DNA of 64,000 nt from Melastoma dodecandrum. Taxonomy: Eukaryota; Streptophyta; Magnoliopsida; Myrtales; Melastomataceae. Below are positions 11,945 through 24,700 of this stretch, one piece after another (the first letter of the stretch is position 1; the number at the start of each line of letters is the position of its first letter). Below the pieces are notes generated by a model. The model searched no databases and was not told where the DNA came from. It saw nothing but the letters and a program-made list of their open reading frames with translations. Made by a program: the position numbers and the translations under genes. The DNA lies in NCBI GenBank assembly GCA_029817715.1, contig JARUPY010000434.1, positions 434,001-498,000 on the forward strand, read 5' to 3'.

Positions 11945-13733
11945 AATAATGATATGAATCTGGCTTGACTCCCGGATTGGGTCTAGCACCCGTAAATAGA
12001 GACATATTTTTGGAACAAATGTCGTCTTTTCAAATGTAAATGTACGAGTTAATAATTAGGCATCCCCGAACCAAATCATTTTCTGAGTTAAACAGTTTTC
12101 AAAAAGTTAAGTCGGTGAAGACTCTATATCAACTTAGATAGATTAAGCAACAACACATTTTTACGCAGCATCATAGATGAGGAGACGGCAACACGAGTCG
12201 CTCTCGATCCCCCAAATCTTCTTGGTAGAACCCGTCTTTCATCTGTCGCCTTTGACTCCCTCATAGGAAATTGGAGTCGATCGAATGAGGGTCTAGCAGG
12301 CCCGATTTGAAACTAAGGGAGAATAAATATGTTTATTCCGCCACATCTCAACGCTTGAGTCAAGATGGCAACCGAGGCCACTGAGGGGAGTGGACTTCAA
12401 ACCTCGTGTCAACCGTCACGCGCATTACATGATCATGCAAGGGTGCGCGTACAATTTAATATATTTTTTTTAGAGAGAGATCACATTGAGTGCAACTTCT
12501 TGATTAAATGTTTATATTTACAAACCTCTCGCTCCCTGAAAACAGGACATGTTGTTAGAAGAGAAGATTAGTTAAAAAAAAAAAAGATAACAGCCTTAAT
12601 ACATTTTATCTAGGGGTGATCATTAATATTGTTCATGACGTATCACAATGGGTTTATATTTTGAAACTTCAAGCACAAGTATATATGTATACACGTACAC
12701 ATGTATATATATATGTATATGTGTGTATATACACATATATATTCATATATATATAGATAATATAAAACACCAAATGATATTCATTGCAATTTAAAATTAT
12801 AATATTTAGATTTATAATCCAAATAAATAAATAATATTAAATCTAGTAAATAGATTATTTCACAACAGAGAGAAAAAGAGTAAACATAATATGTTTTAGA
12901 ATGATTCCGTTGTGAGTTGTTGCTTAGATTCGTTCATTCAGTTTAATATTTCAATGGTCTCACTACTATTTTTTCTATTTCAAAATTAAATTATATATAT
13001 TATAACCTATAATAACGAATTGTTTTAATTTTTACTTAAATCTTTATATTTAAATGGGCCATACCTGCGTCTAAACGTGTTTAATTTAAAACTCGAATTC
13101 AGACACATATTTACCATGTTGCATCTCGATCCGTTTACATAAAATGCACATTTCACTAAATTCAGACCCATTTAAACCGTATCTTGTCATGTTTGTGTCG
13201 TAAATTGCCGACTCTAATTGTATGACAGACAAATTGTTTTCTTCTCACCCCGCAATTTTATTAACACTCTCCCCCAACGGGAATTGAATAATCTCCATTT
13301 TAGGAACAAAAGTGCTCCATCTTTAATCCGAGGACGACGGTTTTGCTTATCCTTTTTATTTCATTAGGCTAGGGTTAAATTTAAAATTTACTATTTTTAT
13401 TATGTTTCTTTTACTCTTAGGTTTAATCCTGTTTTTCAATGACTGTAGTCGCACGACGTCTTTTTCTTTTTCTACTTCACAATTCTTCCACTTCCTTACG
13501 AGAAGACAACTCTTCTTTGATCATCCGAATAGAATGTACTGCTCATCCATAACCGAAGATGTCGTCATAAATCATGGTTAGAAAGACTTGAGCAACCAAG
13601 TAAAGGCAAAGGAAAAAGGTCCGATGAGCAATGAGGACAAATAAGTATTAATATATTTTTACTAATTTATTTTATCATTAAGTATCGATTCATTTTTGTG
13701 TTAAAAATTTTTACTACTAAGTCCTAATTTTTT
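11945..13733. other. AT-rich spacer, no recognised gene
   Basis: Possibly gypsy-derived up to about 12340. It holds an (AT)/(GTAT)-type microsatellite at 12680-12760. There is no N-terminal FAR1 DNA-binding domain upstream of the transposase that follows, although a polypyrimidine run ending ATAG at 13733-13740 could be a 3' splice site. Confidence 0.5.
12680..12760. repeat. AT/GT-rich microsatellite
   Basis: Alternating ATAT, GTAT and CACA runs, largely self-complementary (ATATATATGTATATGTG against CACATATATAT). Confidence 0.8.
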
Positions 13734-13756
13734 TTATAGAGGTTGATAATTATTGA

Positions 13757-15406
13757 CATGATAGACTATCTTGGTCTTCTGGAGGGCACGAACGGGTGGG
13801 CTTCTTAATGAAAGACATGAACAATCGCAAGCTGAAGGATGAAAGATCTGGAAGTTGCTCGATGTTTGATGCTGGATATGCATATCTACTGTCCAGACAA
13901 GGTTGCGCTCAAGGCATGTCATTGGTGACAGCCATTGAGGACGGCGAAGTCGTCCGTATGTACTGGTCAGACACAAAATCTAAGTTGGATTACAACGCAT
14001 TCGGGGATGTTGTCGCTTTAGATTCAACCGTCAAGACGAATGCATATGGTATGCAAATGGTTGTCATCGTCGAAGTCAACAACCATCACCAGACCATTGT
14101 CTTCGGGGCCGCCTTAATGGCTTCTGAGTCAGTAGAGGATTACACTTGGCTTTTAAGTACGCACGCCGAGGTTATGGGGTCCAAAGTACCTATCAGCGTC
14201 GTCACCGATGCCGATAGATCGATGATCGCCGCCGTACGAGAAACATGGCCAACAGCCAGACACCGTCTTTGCCTTTGGCACATGAGTCGCAATATTGTCC
14301 GTAGGGTACATGATCTGACGCTGAGACGATGCATCTCTTCCTTCATGTACAATTCGACGTCCATCGATGAGGTAGAGCAAGAGTGGGAGGATATGATGGA
14401 AAATACTGGGTCGGTTAACATTCGCTGGCTACAACAGCTGTACGATAGCAGACGAATGTGGTGGATGACGTATTGTCAAGGACATTTCTGGGCTACTCTT
14501 AGGAGCACGCAGCGTTGCGAAGGGATGCACGCATTCATGAAAATGTACCTGAAGACGAAGCACAAAGTGCACGAATTTTTACATCACTACGAGCGAGCCG
14601 TCGCAGACCTGCGCCATAAGGAAAGTATGGCGGATTACAATTCGACATGTAAGGCATATCAATTGCGAACCATGTTGCGCGGCCTCGAGGCGGACGCAAG
14701 TCGAATCTACACTCTAGCATCGTTTCGTAAGGTTTATTTGCAGATCCACAAGGAAGCATTGTTCTTCGTCAAAGGTATGATAGATGGAAATATTAATCGA
14801 GTATATTGGCTGCGAAGTTACGAGCAGAAATCACTGGGGGTTGAAGTTTATTCAGCCAAACATCGTCCGTCGTTGACCTGTAGTTGCGTACATTTCGAAA
14901 CGTACGGACTGCCTTGCACACATATGTTCCACATTATGAAGATCGAAGGCGTCAAGTCCATCCCACCGCCGCTCGTGCTGCAACGTTGGACAAAGGGAGC
15001 ACGATTATCATATTCTTCTATCGCAGGCGGCTCCGGGCACGACGCGACTACTGAAGAATTTAGACAAGGTATTCTTTTGACGGCGTGCCGTCATTTATGT
15101 TTTCTTGGAAGCAAAACTGAAGCCGCCTACGTGCAAGTCCGCAAGTCCATACAAGAATTGACGTTAGCTCTTGAAAGTATGGAGGTGTTTGACGGCAAGG
15201 CAAGTCTGTTCCGAGGTGACAAGGTTAAACGAAAGAAGGCGCTTCTGGGGTGTGAATCACTGCCGACTATGTCAAGGTTTCATCAATATGGTATTTGCAA
15301 TATGGAAACGGATAAATTAAACACAATTTCGGAGTTCACTGCAACTGCAGTGCAAGAAGCCAGTCTAGACGATGGAAAGTCCGTTGTCGGCCAGATGAAT
15401 ATATAA
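13757..15406 (+). CDS. FAR1/FHY3-type Mutator-like transposase, N-terminally truncated
   Basis: An open frame from about 13757, just after an in-frame TGA at 13754-13756, to the stop at 15404-15406. The first ATG is at 13808, but homology to the family (SGGHERVGF) begins upstream of it. The MULE transposase domain is present: FWAD-like YWSDTKSKLDY, first acidic residue in DVVALDSTVKTN, second in VVTDADRSM, then HRLCLWHMSRN, and a downstream region with RCEGMHAFMK. A SWIM zinc finger (CSCVHFETYGLPCTHMF) follows near 14875-14930. The N-terminal FAR1 DNA-binding zinc finger is not visible. There are no internal stops over about 535 codons, so this is either a recently active copy or a domesticated gene. 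It converges tail to tail on a ULP1-like gene, an arrangement known from ULP-carrying Mutator elements. Confidence 0.85.
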   Translation, partial: HDRLSWSSGGHERVGFLMKDMNNRKLKDERSGSCSMFDAGYAYLLSRQGCAQGMSLVTAIEDGEVVRMYWSDTKSKLDYNAFGDVVALDSTVKTNAYGMQMVVIVEVNNHHQTIVFGAALMASESVEDYTWLLSTHAEVMGSKVPISVVTDADRSMIAAVRETWPTARHRLCLWHMSRNIVRRVHDLTLRRCISSFMYNSTSIDEVEQEWEDMMENTGSVNIRWLQQLYDSRRMWWMTYCQGHFWATLRSTQRCEGMHAFMKMYLKTKHKVHEFLHHYERAVADLRHKESMADYNSTCKAYQLRTMLRGLEADASRIYTLASFRKVYLQIHKEALFFVKGMIDGNINRVYWLRSYEQKSLGVEVYSAKHRPSLTCSCVHFETYGLPCTHMFHIMKIEGVKSIPPPLVLQRWTKGARLSYSSIAGGSGHDATTEEFRQGILLTACRHLCFLGSKTEAAYVQVRKSIQELTLALESMEVFDGKASLFRGDKVKRKKALLGCESLPTMSRFHQYGICNMETDKLNTISEFTATAVQEASLDDGKSVVGQMNI

Positions 15407-15689
15407 GCCCCAGGTAATTACAATGTTTGCCGTACAGTGTGCACAACGACAAAAAATATTTTGTGCTACTACGACGGCATCCTATTACGGAACAATACAA
15501 ACAAAACCTGTCGGACATCTGAGGTGGTTGTTCGAGTTCCAACCTATTTGTGGTAGCTTTCAATGATCCGTTACTTACAGATGCTGCTATGTACACCACT
15601 GCTACTATCAGATGTTAGCTAGCATTTCTTGGTTGGGGTAATCCTTTCGCTGCGCGTGCCCTCTACTTTCGGCGATCCTTCATCTTACC

Positions 15690-18600
15690 TAGTACCATGC
15701 TCTTCAGTCCGTTTCCTGGCCACTTGATCAGACTTATCGCAAGACGAAACCTGTCTAAATCGCGCACACTGCAAGCCGCAATAACAATGGTTCTCATCAG
15801 ATGCTTATACATCAAATCCCTGTTATACAATTATTTTTCCTACTGCGTTAGCTCACCACGTCTGCAAGACCCTCTGTTGGGTTCGACAAGGATATGAACT
15901 TCATGACGAAAATTCCGCAATCAACGCTAAAAAACATACAAAGAAATCAGTGTTTTCATGTCTATAATTCCTTGTTGTGGGTTAACAATACTTACGCGTT
16001 GCCCAATATGAACTGTTGGGGGACGTAACCCGGGCAACGAACGGGCCATGAACATATGTCCGGAACGGTGCGCGCACTCGATTGCTGGGCATTCTCATCC
16101 AAAATAACCTTCAGCAGTGTCAGCACTCGAACATGCAAGTACATTCTCCCATGGACGTTCGATGCTCCCTTATTCATCGTGTCAAGAACTAGTACTTCGC
16201 CTGCGCGAAAGTTCACCACCTGTAGGCACCAGTGTGACTCCGATAGACACACCGGTATGTATATCTGTAAATAAAATTATAAGCAAATCTATATGTACAA
16301 AGAAGACAACGATCAATTTGGTGGTACATCATGAAAACATTTCAATTACCAACTGGACGCAATCATTGGATCCGATGTTGGGCTTGAACAATTTTAGAAG
16401 ATTCTGCCGATCGTTGATAGTGATCACTGGCATCTTTGCGGCGCTATAATTACGGGATGCAAGGTTCTGCCCAATGACGATAACTTCAGATTCAACTTGT
16501 CAATGATCGTAATTTGTATGTTATCATGATTTCGACATACCCCCAACCAGCTAGAGAGATACCATCGCGTTGGTCCGTCATCCGGTTGGGCGCTGCTCAA
16601 CATGACCCCGTGGTAGTCGATGATCTGCAATACAGATCATCGCTATGAATGTCGTTGCAAGGGACAATTACTAAAGCATTGCATTTCCTGGTGAAGCACA
16701 TCCGTACGTCGTTCTGTATCCACCTATTTGGTTTCAGAGTTAGCATTCCATGCCTTGAAATGCTGACAGAATGTCCCAAACAAAGCAGTTCGCTGCAACA
16801 ACATAAATATCATAGCATGATAAAATCACAGTGCATTCGGCATAACGAACCCCTACACTCTCTAGCACATAATAAAATACAATGCAGAACAAGAAAATCC
16901 AACATGGGATCGAGCAGTTCATTCCAAGCATAGGACAACAAATTCCAATCTCCCACGTTGAAAGATTTCAACTCTCCTAAATCAACATCTTCCGGAATTA
17001 GTTTATCAATGTCCTATAAATTAACATATTAACAAACTTCTGTAAGACTACTTGGTTAATATCGCTGAATGCTACGCCGACACCCTACACCTACGGGTGA
17101 AGAGTGATGATATACCTCCGGAATATTATCACGAAGTCTCTTCGATCGCCGGGGCCCTGCCTTATCCGTAACGAAGGGAGATGTCGCGTAGACGGACGGC
17201 TTACGCGCCGAGGCACGACGGGTCTGAACTTTATCCGGATTCTTCACCTGATTGGTGGAAGAAATACTCTCCTATGACAGCCGTATTAAACAATAACACG
17301 TCAATATAAAGAAATCGGATTAACCGGGTTTAACAATTAACGAAGTACATCGACGAAACTGAAATGCTGTGTGATCTGACCTTGTTAATGGCGTGGTGTT
17401 GCGCAGGTGGCGATGCGGGTATGTCATCGATCCTGTCTTCAATGCGATGCGGCTCCTCGAGTGACACCACCCTCTGTAACACGTCGACTGCCTGTGGCTG
17501 TGACAAGCAATCGACGATATCGTTCCCTGCCCCAGGATTGGCTTGCGGCTGTCCCAGCAGTAGGGTCATTTTGTCGAGAACAGCCATCACCCTTCTTTCC
17601 ATTGCTTCCGAGCCTTCATTAGATTTAGGTGAATGCTGCCCGATATCAGGTGTGGGCTGGGAATCGTCGAAGCCCTAGGACTGCAGCAGTGACCCGACTT
17701 CGATTACTACCTTCTTCTTGTTAATAGCAGAAGGGCCTGCTTCATTCAGTGGGTCCTGCTGTTCATTGTCCTCAATTGGCACAGCTCGGTCCACCTCTGC
17801 CGTGGTATTGAAGAATTCAGCACCTGGGGCCGCGACGTCTTCCATCGGCGATTTCTCGTTACGTGCGGCTCCACGGGTAGTTATGGCGTCTGCCAGCCCA
17901 CGAACAATGCTCCGGACCTCTCTTACCTCAAGTAATAGTGTGCGTACTTGCAGCTTTAGGTCATCCATGCCGTGCTCCACAAATCGTACACGGAAATCAA
18001 CGGCCTTCAGTAATATCAACGTTTGGGGATTAGCATGTTCCTGAATCATTGTGAACTTAATCGGTTGGAGCTTAGTTTATTTTTTACCTTTACGTTCTGT
18101 AGCAGCGTCTGAATGTCGTCAACCTCATCTGACACTACGCGAGCATCAACGTTACCCGTCTGAGAACACCCCTGAATCTGGATATGTACGAATAATATAG
18201 CCATTGTTCGAAGCTGGCAGTGGCAAAAAGAAAGTACAATAAGCCACATCATACCTTCTCAAGGTAAATGTCGTCCGACATTTTCAAACATGCGTGCAAC
18301 CGGGCGTCATCCCACTCCGCACATAACGGGGCCGTCCGACCAAATATTAAAAGCGGTGATCCTGGTTTACTGACCTTGCAAGCAAAAAATATCTGCAAAC
18401 ATTGTTGTGAAAAACATCTTGACATGACGCAGCGGTAAAAAACGATGATCGCAAATTTTGCGCGTCCTATGTATTTGGAGGGAAATGCATTACAAACAGA
18501 AGTACTTACGATTAGGTGGTGTACGCATCCGCCTATGTAACGCGCGGCCTTCTTCAATTTCCACGTCCTCACATAATCGCACAGTGTATCCAACACGTGA

Positions 18601-19270
18601 GTCGCCCAATCGAAATGCACAATCGATCCCGCGTCACTTGTTGACAGTAGATATCCCCTTGGGATGTCAAACGCAGTGCCTGGACAGAGGTAGCACCCCA
18701 GGATGAATAGCACCAGCTCGGTTCTTGAATAGTTCATCCGTTGCTTGCCGATCACGCAACTTCTCCTCGACAGACTTCATTGATATCCGCCCAAGTTTTA
18801 TGTGCTCCCGTAACTCGGGTCGAACACATTCGAGTGAGCCTTTCATTGGAACGGGAGATCCCATACAAGTCAGACCCAGAATCGCTTCTACGTCTGCAGG
18901 TCTCAACTTGTGTTCCACGTCGTCTATGACAATCACTTGTCTCGTTGGGTCGAACATCCTCAAGCAGAGCCTCAACGCTCTGTGGTTCATGTTACGGCTG
19001 GCCATGTGCAGTAGCCCCCCGAACCCAACTTCTCTTACCACGGCCTTCCTATCCTCGTCGAATGAATTGAAAAGCGCCCACAACTTCTTCGGGCTACACC
19101 GTGTGAATATGTAATCTTACGACAATACCAAATGGAGTTAGCATAAAACCTTATTGCTCCAACTTCTTCGGACGCAGGACGGACGACCGGGAATTCACCT
19201 TCTCAAGGCCAGATGACTTGGTCCGTTTACTGGCTGACCGATCCGCCGGATCTTCTCTAAAATCTTCCAT
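15690..19270 (-). pseudogene. Multi-exon ULP1-like (C48) protease gene carried by a Mutator-like element, frameshifted
   Basis: Minus-strand gene, 5' end high. The likely start ATG is at 19270, with basic SKRTK and RPKK. The domain at 19083-18667 reads VREVGFGGLLHMASRN and RPADVEAILGLTCMG. The next block (18755-18500) reads LFILGCYLCPGTAFDI and RYIGGCVHHLI, and ends at donor ATC-GTAAGT. Then come short exons, a charged linker (18049-17675, 17602-17330) and a basic RRSKRLRDN block near 17140. The protease part has DIDKLIPEDVDLG at about 17011, RWIQNDVRM near 16720, IPVCLSESHWCLQVVNF near 16260-16205 (catalytic His), VLDTMNKG (Asp), then donor GC-GTAAGT at 15991 and, after an acceptor at 15928, VDCGIFVMKF with the catalytic Cys. 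A one-base frame change near 18720 breaks the N-terminal domain. Exon borders between 17000 and 16400 and the 3' end are approximate. Confidence 0.75.
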
Positions 19271-19956
19271 CTCTTAGTCTTCACGAATATTGATGTCCTC
19301 CATATCCATGACTAATATACCTAAGCAATCGAGGGTATCAATCAATACTCTAATCCGTCCCGACGGCGAACACACCCACACATAAGCAACAAACATAATA
19401 ACAAACCCACGCGACCGAAACCACACCAATCCATTCCAACTATCAAAGAATGGGATTAATCCCTGCCCCAATACGCTCAAGCGAACATCCACAATACCCA
19501 CGGCACCCACAGTGTACGATTAAACCCTAAACACCCAAAGCCCGAGGGAACGACCTTGCCCTAATTACCCACGTCCACGGGAAACCACTTCACCGACCAC
19601 TTCACCCGCACGAACCCACTACGATCCCGCACCTGACGATACCCACAGCCACCGCCCCGACGGACCAGCACACCCCACGCAACCACGGCCCGACAGATCG
19701 GTAAACCCTAATTTACCCCACTGGAAGCCCCATCCATCCCGTACCTTCGTTGTCTGGCCTGATTTCCTGAAGTAGCATCAAAGGGAGGTAACGCGCTCGG
19801 GGAGAACAAACTGAAACGCGAAGAGAAGAATCTGACCTTCCGGGGGACACTCACCTGGGAATAAGACTAACACTCAGACGAAATCTTTTGGGGAACGAGG
19901 GTTTGTCCAAAATTGTAATTTCACGTTGACGCCAGGTTCGGATTTAGGCTCGGTTT
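19271..19956. other. 5' flank of the ULP1-like gene
   Basis: Moderately GC-rich, with a C/A-rich stretch at about 19540-19700. No coding domain recognised. It probably holds the promoter and leader of the minus-strand ULP1-like gene or the end of the carrying transposon; no terminal inverted repeat was found. Confidence 0.4.
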
Positions 19957-20832
19957 TGTTAGTAATATACTAAAAACGTACACAATGAAATTAGTTCCGT
20001 CAAATATTTTGCGTTTTGTTATTACTAACAATGTACCAACTACAGTGTCAGTAAAATGTACTAATGGATACTGTTTTTGTACTAGTACAGTTAGTACAAT
20101 GTACTAATGGATACTATTTTTGTACTAGTACAGTTAGTACAATGTACTAATGGTTACTGTTTTTGTACTAGTAATTGTCTGTACGATGTACAAAACTTTT
20201 TTAGTACATTTTTAGTACGTTACAAGTGTACTAATTGGTACAAAACAGTAACAGTAACATTTTTAGTACATTGTACAAACCATTACTAGTACAAAAACAG
20301 TAACCATTAGTACAATGTACAAAACATTACTAGTACACGAACAGTACGATTAGTACAATGTACTAAGTGTACTAGTACAAAAACATTACCATTAGTACAA
20401 TGTACTAACTGTACTAGTACAAAAGCAGTGTACATTAGTACATTGTACTACCTGTACAAGTACAAAAACAGTACCCATTAGTACACTTGTAATTACTGAC
20501 GATGTACTAGCTACAGTTTTAGTACATTGTACAACTAGTCACTGTTTTAGTACTAGTAATGGTTAGTACATTGTACTAAAAATCACTGTTACTGTTTTGT
20601 AACAATTAGTACACCTGTAATGTACTAAAAATGTACTAAAAAAGTTTTTTACATTGTACTAACTGTACTAGTACAAAAACAGTGACCATTAGTACATTGT
20701 ACTAACTGTACTAATACAAAAACAGTACCCATTAGTACATTGTACTAACACTGTTGTTAGTACATCGTTAGTAATAACAAGTGTATTAATTAGTGTTAGT
20801 ACATTATACTAAATCAGGGTTGAAATTAGTAC
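19957..20832. repeat. GTAC-rich giant imperfect palindrome with internal 43-bp repeats
   Basis: About 60 GTAC tetranucleotides lie in 876 bp by eye (three to four expected). Left arm 20016-20292 and right arm 20549-20780 are inverted copies over nearly their full length; the segment between them is itself roughly self-complementary. A 43-bp unit (start ATGTACTAATGG, core TTTTTGTACTAGTACAG) occurs three times in the left arm and about twice, inverted, in the right. No coding potential. It could be a foldback-type element, the end of a transposon, or a local amplification. Confidence 0.9.
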
Positions 20833-21779
20833 AATGCGGGGGAAGGAGTCCCACGCACGGGGCGTTAGCCCGCTCCCACTAGTACACCCTTCCCACTCCC
20901 TCGTCCGTGTTTGTCCGCTGCTGTGGGGCTGTCTTTACCCCCTTTGTGTTTTCGTTTTACTTTTAACCTCCCCACTTCCAAAGACCGGCCAATTCTTTCA
21001 TGCTGATTCGTTGTAAGAGGTCATTATACCTCCCATTACTTTTTTGGGTTCTCTCCATCCGACCGATCAGGGTGTGGAAAATCTCCTTTTATCTTGTTCT
21101 GGCGATTTGTTTCCCTGTCGTCGGGAGTTCTCTTTCTGGGTTTGTTGGATCTCCCCTTGTTTTTCCTTAAAAGTTGTCGTCTTTTCCTTTTTTGGCTTTC
21201 TTGGAGGAATTGTGCGTGGGTTGGTGAGGATCGGATATGTGTTGCTCTCTTAGTGGAAGTGGGGAAGTTGGAGGTGATGGTATGACTTGTAGCGAGTAGA
21301 AACGAAGTGGCCGGTCTTTGGTTTTTGAGGCTTCTGCTTCAGTAATGTGTAGAGGGACATGTATCTGATAGCTTGGTGAAAGAAGTGGAGTAACACCTGT
21401 GGGGAGAAATTCAACCGAGCACATCTTTTTGGAGTCTAGGTCTCTGTAGGGCTAAGTTTAGTTAGTTTTGGGTGTTGAGCGACATTTAAAATTCGCAACC
21501 TCAGTGAGCCAAGTTTGTGAACCTCCTGCAGGATAGGGGGAGTGTAGGCACTTATTTAAGTGGCAGTGACCTCTACCTTGCTATTTTTGCGGAGAGGCCG
21601 GACTGGACATGGAATGTTAGATTGTGTAAATAGGATAAGGGTATACATGATTCCTGTTCAGTATTATTTCCTAGATTTCATACTTCACTAGCATTCTGAT
21701 TGGCAGAGAATGGACGTCCCTGATCATGCATTGGTTGGATAATCGGCTTAGTTCTTCTCATGAAGTCCACGTGACCGAG
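20833..21779 (+). other. 5' flank and leader region of the receptor kinase gene
   Basis: Pyrimidine-rich 20870-21200, no transposon domain. Two short upstream ORFs precede the kinase start: ATG 21710 to TAA 21742 (10 codons) and ATG 21760 to TGA 21774 (4 codons). If the leader includes them, they could dampen translation. A clear TATA box was not identified. Confidence 0.45.
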
Positions 21780-24700
21780 ATGGAATTGCTCATTCAAGTT
21801 CTGATATTGGTATTGTTGCCATCTTTGGTTTTATCTGATTTTCAAGGTAATTCTCACATAGAACTCATGTAATAATACACTCATGTAGTGTGGATTCATA
21901 AAAAATGAGTTTTGGTTGTTTCCATGTAGTCTCATGGTCTATACGAGCAATAATAATATTTTTAGCTACTGTAAGTTAATAAACTGTTTGGCCTGAATGC
22001 TGAGAAGCCTTATTTATTTCCTCAGCCTCAGCCATACAATCTACAGAGTGGGGTAGCTGTTTGAATATAAGATTTAGCAATGATCAATGTGAAGTTTGTC
22101 TCTCCTTAGGCAAGTACATTTTTTTCCAAGTATGACGGACATCAATTAGTCATAATGCAGCTTAATCTAAAACATTTGGTGAAATAATAGCTTAGGAAGT
22201 AAGGAATGTTACCATTTTCGGGTATGAAACTGGGGAGTCGCCGATGCCATTTTTTCTGTTTTCGGGTCCATTATTGAGGCTATGCCTCTTCTAAATTACA
22301 GGAGATGCTTTATCATCCCTTAAAGCTTCGCTGAATGCATCTGGTGATCAACTCAAAGATTGGAACCCAAATCTTGTTAATCCATGCACATGGCCGAACG
22401 TTATTTGTGACCCAAACACCAATTTAGTTACCTCAGTGTACGTCGCATTAGTTCATTCCATCCTTGCTACTGGCTACAGTCTAGAAGGTGGACACTCAAT
22501 CCATTAGGTTGTGCAGGACATTGGCATCCATGAATTTTTCTGGCACCTTATCTCGAAAAATTGGAGTATTGAAAAGCCTTACTACCCTGTAAGTCGAGCT
22601 CTTAATTTGGTGAAATCTTTCTGTGATTTTCATTTCTTCACTGACTTCTTACATCTAAAAGATTTGAAGAGCCTGTAGGCAAGATTCTGATTTTGTGACT
22701 TACCTAAGACATGCTCTCTAATGATAAATTTTCTATAGCTGTGATGATAAGTTGCTGTCTTCTGATAAATCTGTCGTTGAATATTGAGGGCAGCTTGAAC
22801 TTTTGGTTAGTTTCTATTTCAGGTTATCGGAATCATTGTGTCTTCTTTTTTCTTATGGAACAGCACTTTGCGAGGAAATGGCATAACTGGTGAGATACCC
22901 GCAGAGTTTGGAAATCTATCTAGCTTAACGAATTTGGATCTGCAAAATAATCGGTTGAGCGGTGAAATTCCATCTTCCCTTGAGAACCTTAAGAAGCTTC
23001 AGTTCCTGTGCGAACTTTCCCTTGCTTGGTTTTATGCATCCATTATTTATTCACATGAAATGGATTGTGTTATGTCAACTGATTAAATTCTTGCAGGACT
23101 CTGAGCCAGAATAATCTTAGTGGAGCCATTCCAGAATCCCTTTCTAGTGTCACTTCCTTAATCAACCTGTAAGTTGTAGGTCTTCCCTATAGGATTTATG
23201 TGTGGTTATGTCTACCCTGGTATAATGGTGATCTGATGGCACATTGTGTTGTATATTGCTCATGCCGAATAACCTTAGAGTTTTATGGAACTTGACATGT
23301 GTTTAATCAAAATCTTTATGCAGGCAACTTTCATCAAACAATCTAGTGGGTCAAATTCCATATCGCTTATTCCAGGTTGCAAAATACAAGTACGATTAAT
23401 GGTGGATATATGAATCTCTGGTAGTTTCTCTGAGCATACATAATACTTCTCCCCACTAATCCAAATAGAAATGATTTCAATCCATCGCGTCCAATATTCC
23501 ACCTTAATGTTATGTTTATGGGTCTTTTTCGCAGTTTTACTGGGAACAATTTAATTTGTGGCAATGCTGCACAACCCTCATGTGAATCTGGTGGCAGTGA
23601 TTCAGGTACCACTGATTAAGTTAAGTGATGTTTCTCCATTCGTTTTTTATATTAGAAAAATTATTGTTTCTTATTCTTGTCTGACAGGAAATTCCAAGAA
23701 ATCCAGTGTTGGAACTATAGTTGGCATAATTGTAGGGCTAATTTTTCTCCTTGTCAGTGCTTTGTTCTTGTCTCTATATAAAGTTAGACATGGAGCCTAC
23801 AGACGTGAAGTTTTTGTTGATGTGGCAGGTTTGTCTTTTTCTCCACAAATGTGCTGATATCAAAGTGAAGGAATTGAATGAACTGATATTTTCTCTTCTA
23901 GAATTTTGGAGTCGAATAATGTTCTTCTCAAAAGTCTGTTTTCCGAACAGATGAAGATTTAGTGTTATTGCTTTAGGATCTTTAGTTATTGGCATTGAAA
24001 CCATGTACTAATTCTTTGGAGTTAATTTTATAACTGTTAAAAATGAAAGGCATGAATGTGTGCTGCTTGTATTTATTCGCAAGGGTGGAGTTTTTCGTAC
24101 CTTCGCCAGTGTTAAACCATTCTTTTGATATCATCTTTTGGATTGAGATGTTGCTTTTTTGTCACCCTGGTCATCTATTTTCATCCGGAATCTAATTTAC
24201 AGCTGATTTAGTGTTTGGAGGTTAAGTCCTGCTGAAGATGGCATGACTATGTGATCAAGGGTTTCATATATTAGGAATAGGAAATGTTGTCTGGGCTTGT
24301 TAGGAAATTATAGCTTGCTGGATATAAGAGGATTCACCTGCATATCTTCTTTCAGTTCTTTTGGGTTGACACCTTCATTGTTTTGGCTGAGAGCTTCTTC
24401 CTCTTATTATAGTTATTTGAGCATGAATAATTCCAATTTCAGTACTATGAAACTTAGACTTCTTGTCTCTGCAATCTGCAGGTGAGGTTGACCGGAGGAT
24501 TGCATTTGGTCAACTGAAAAGATTTTCATGGAGAGAATTGCAGTTAGCTACTGACAGCTTCAGTGAGAAGAATGTGCTTGGGCAGGGAGGCTTCGGGAAA
24601 GTGTACAAAGGAGTGCTTGCTGACAACACAAAGATAGCTGTGAAACGGTTGACGGATTTCGAGAGTCCGGGGGGAGATGCGGCTTTCCAGCGTGAGGTTG

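Noticed and set aside
13796..13807. GTG 13796 as start codon of the transposase
   Set aside because: Plant genes start with ATG, and homology extends upstream to about 13757. The true N-terminus is missing or in an upstream exon I cannot identify.
19957..20832. Repeat array resembling a CRISPR locus
   Set aside because: Units are inverted and variable, spacers are not unique, and the context is a plant nuclear genome. It is a palindromic repeat block.
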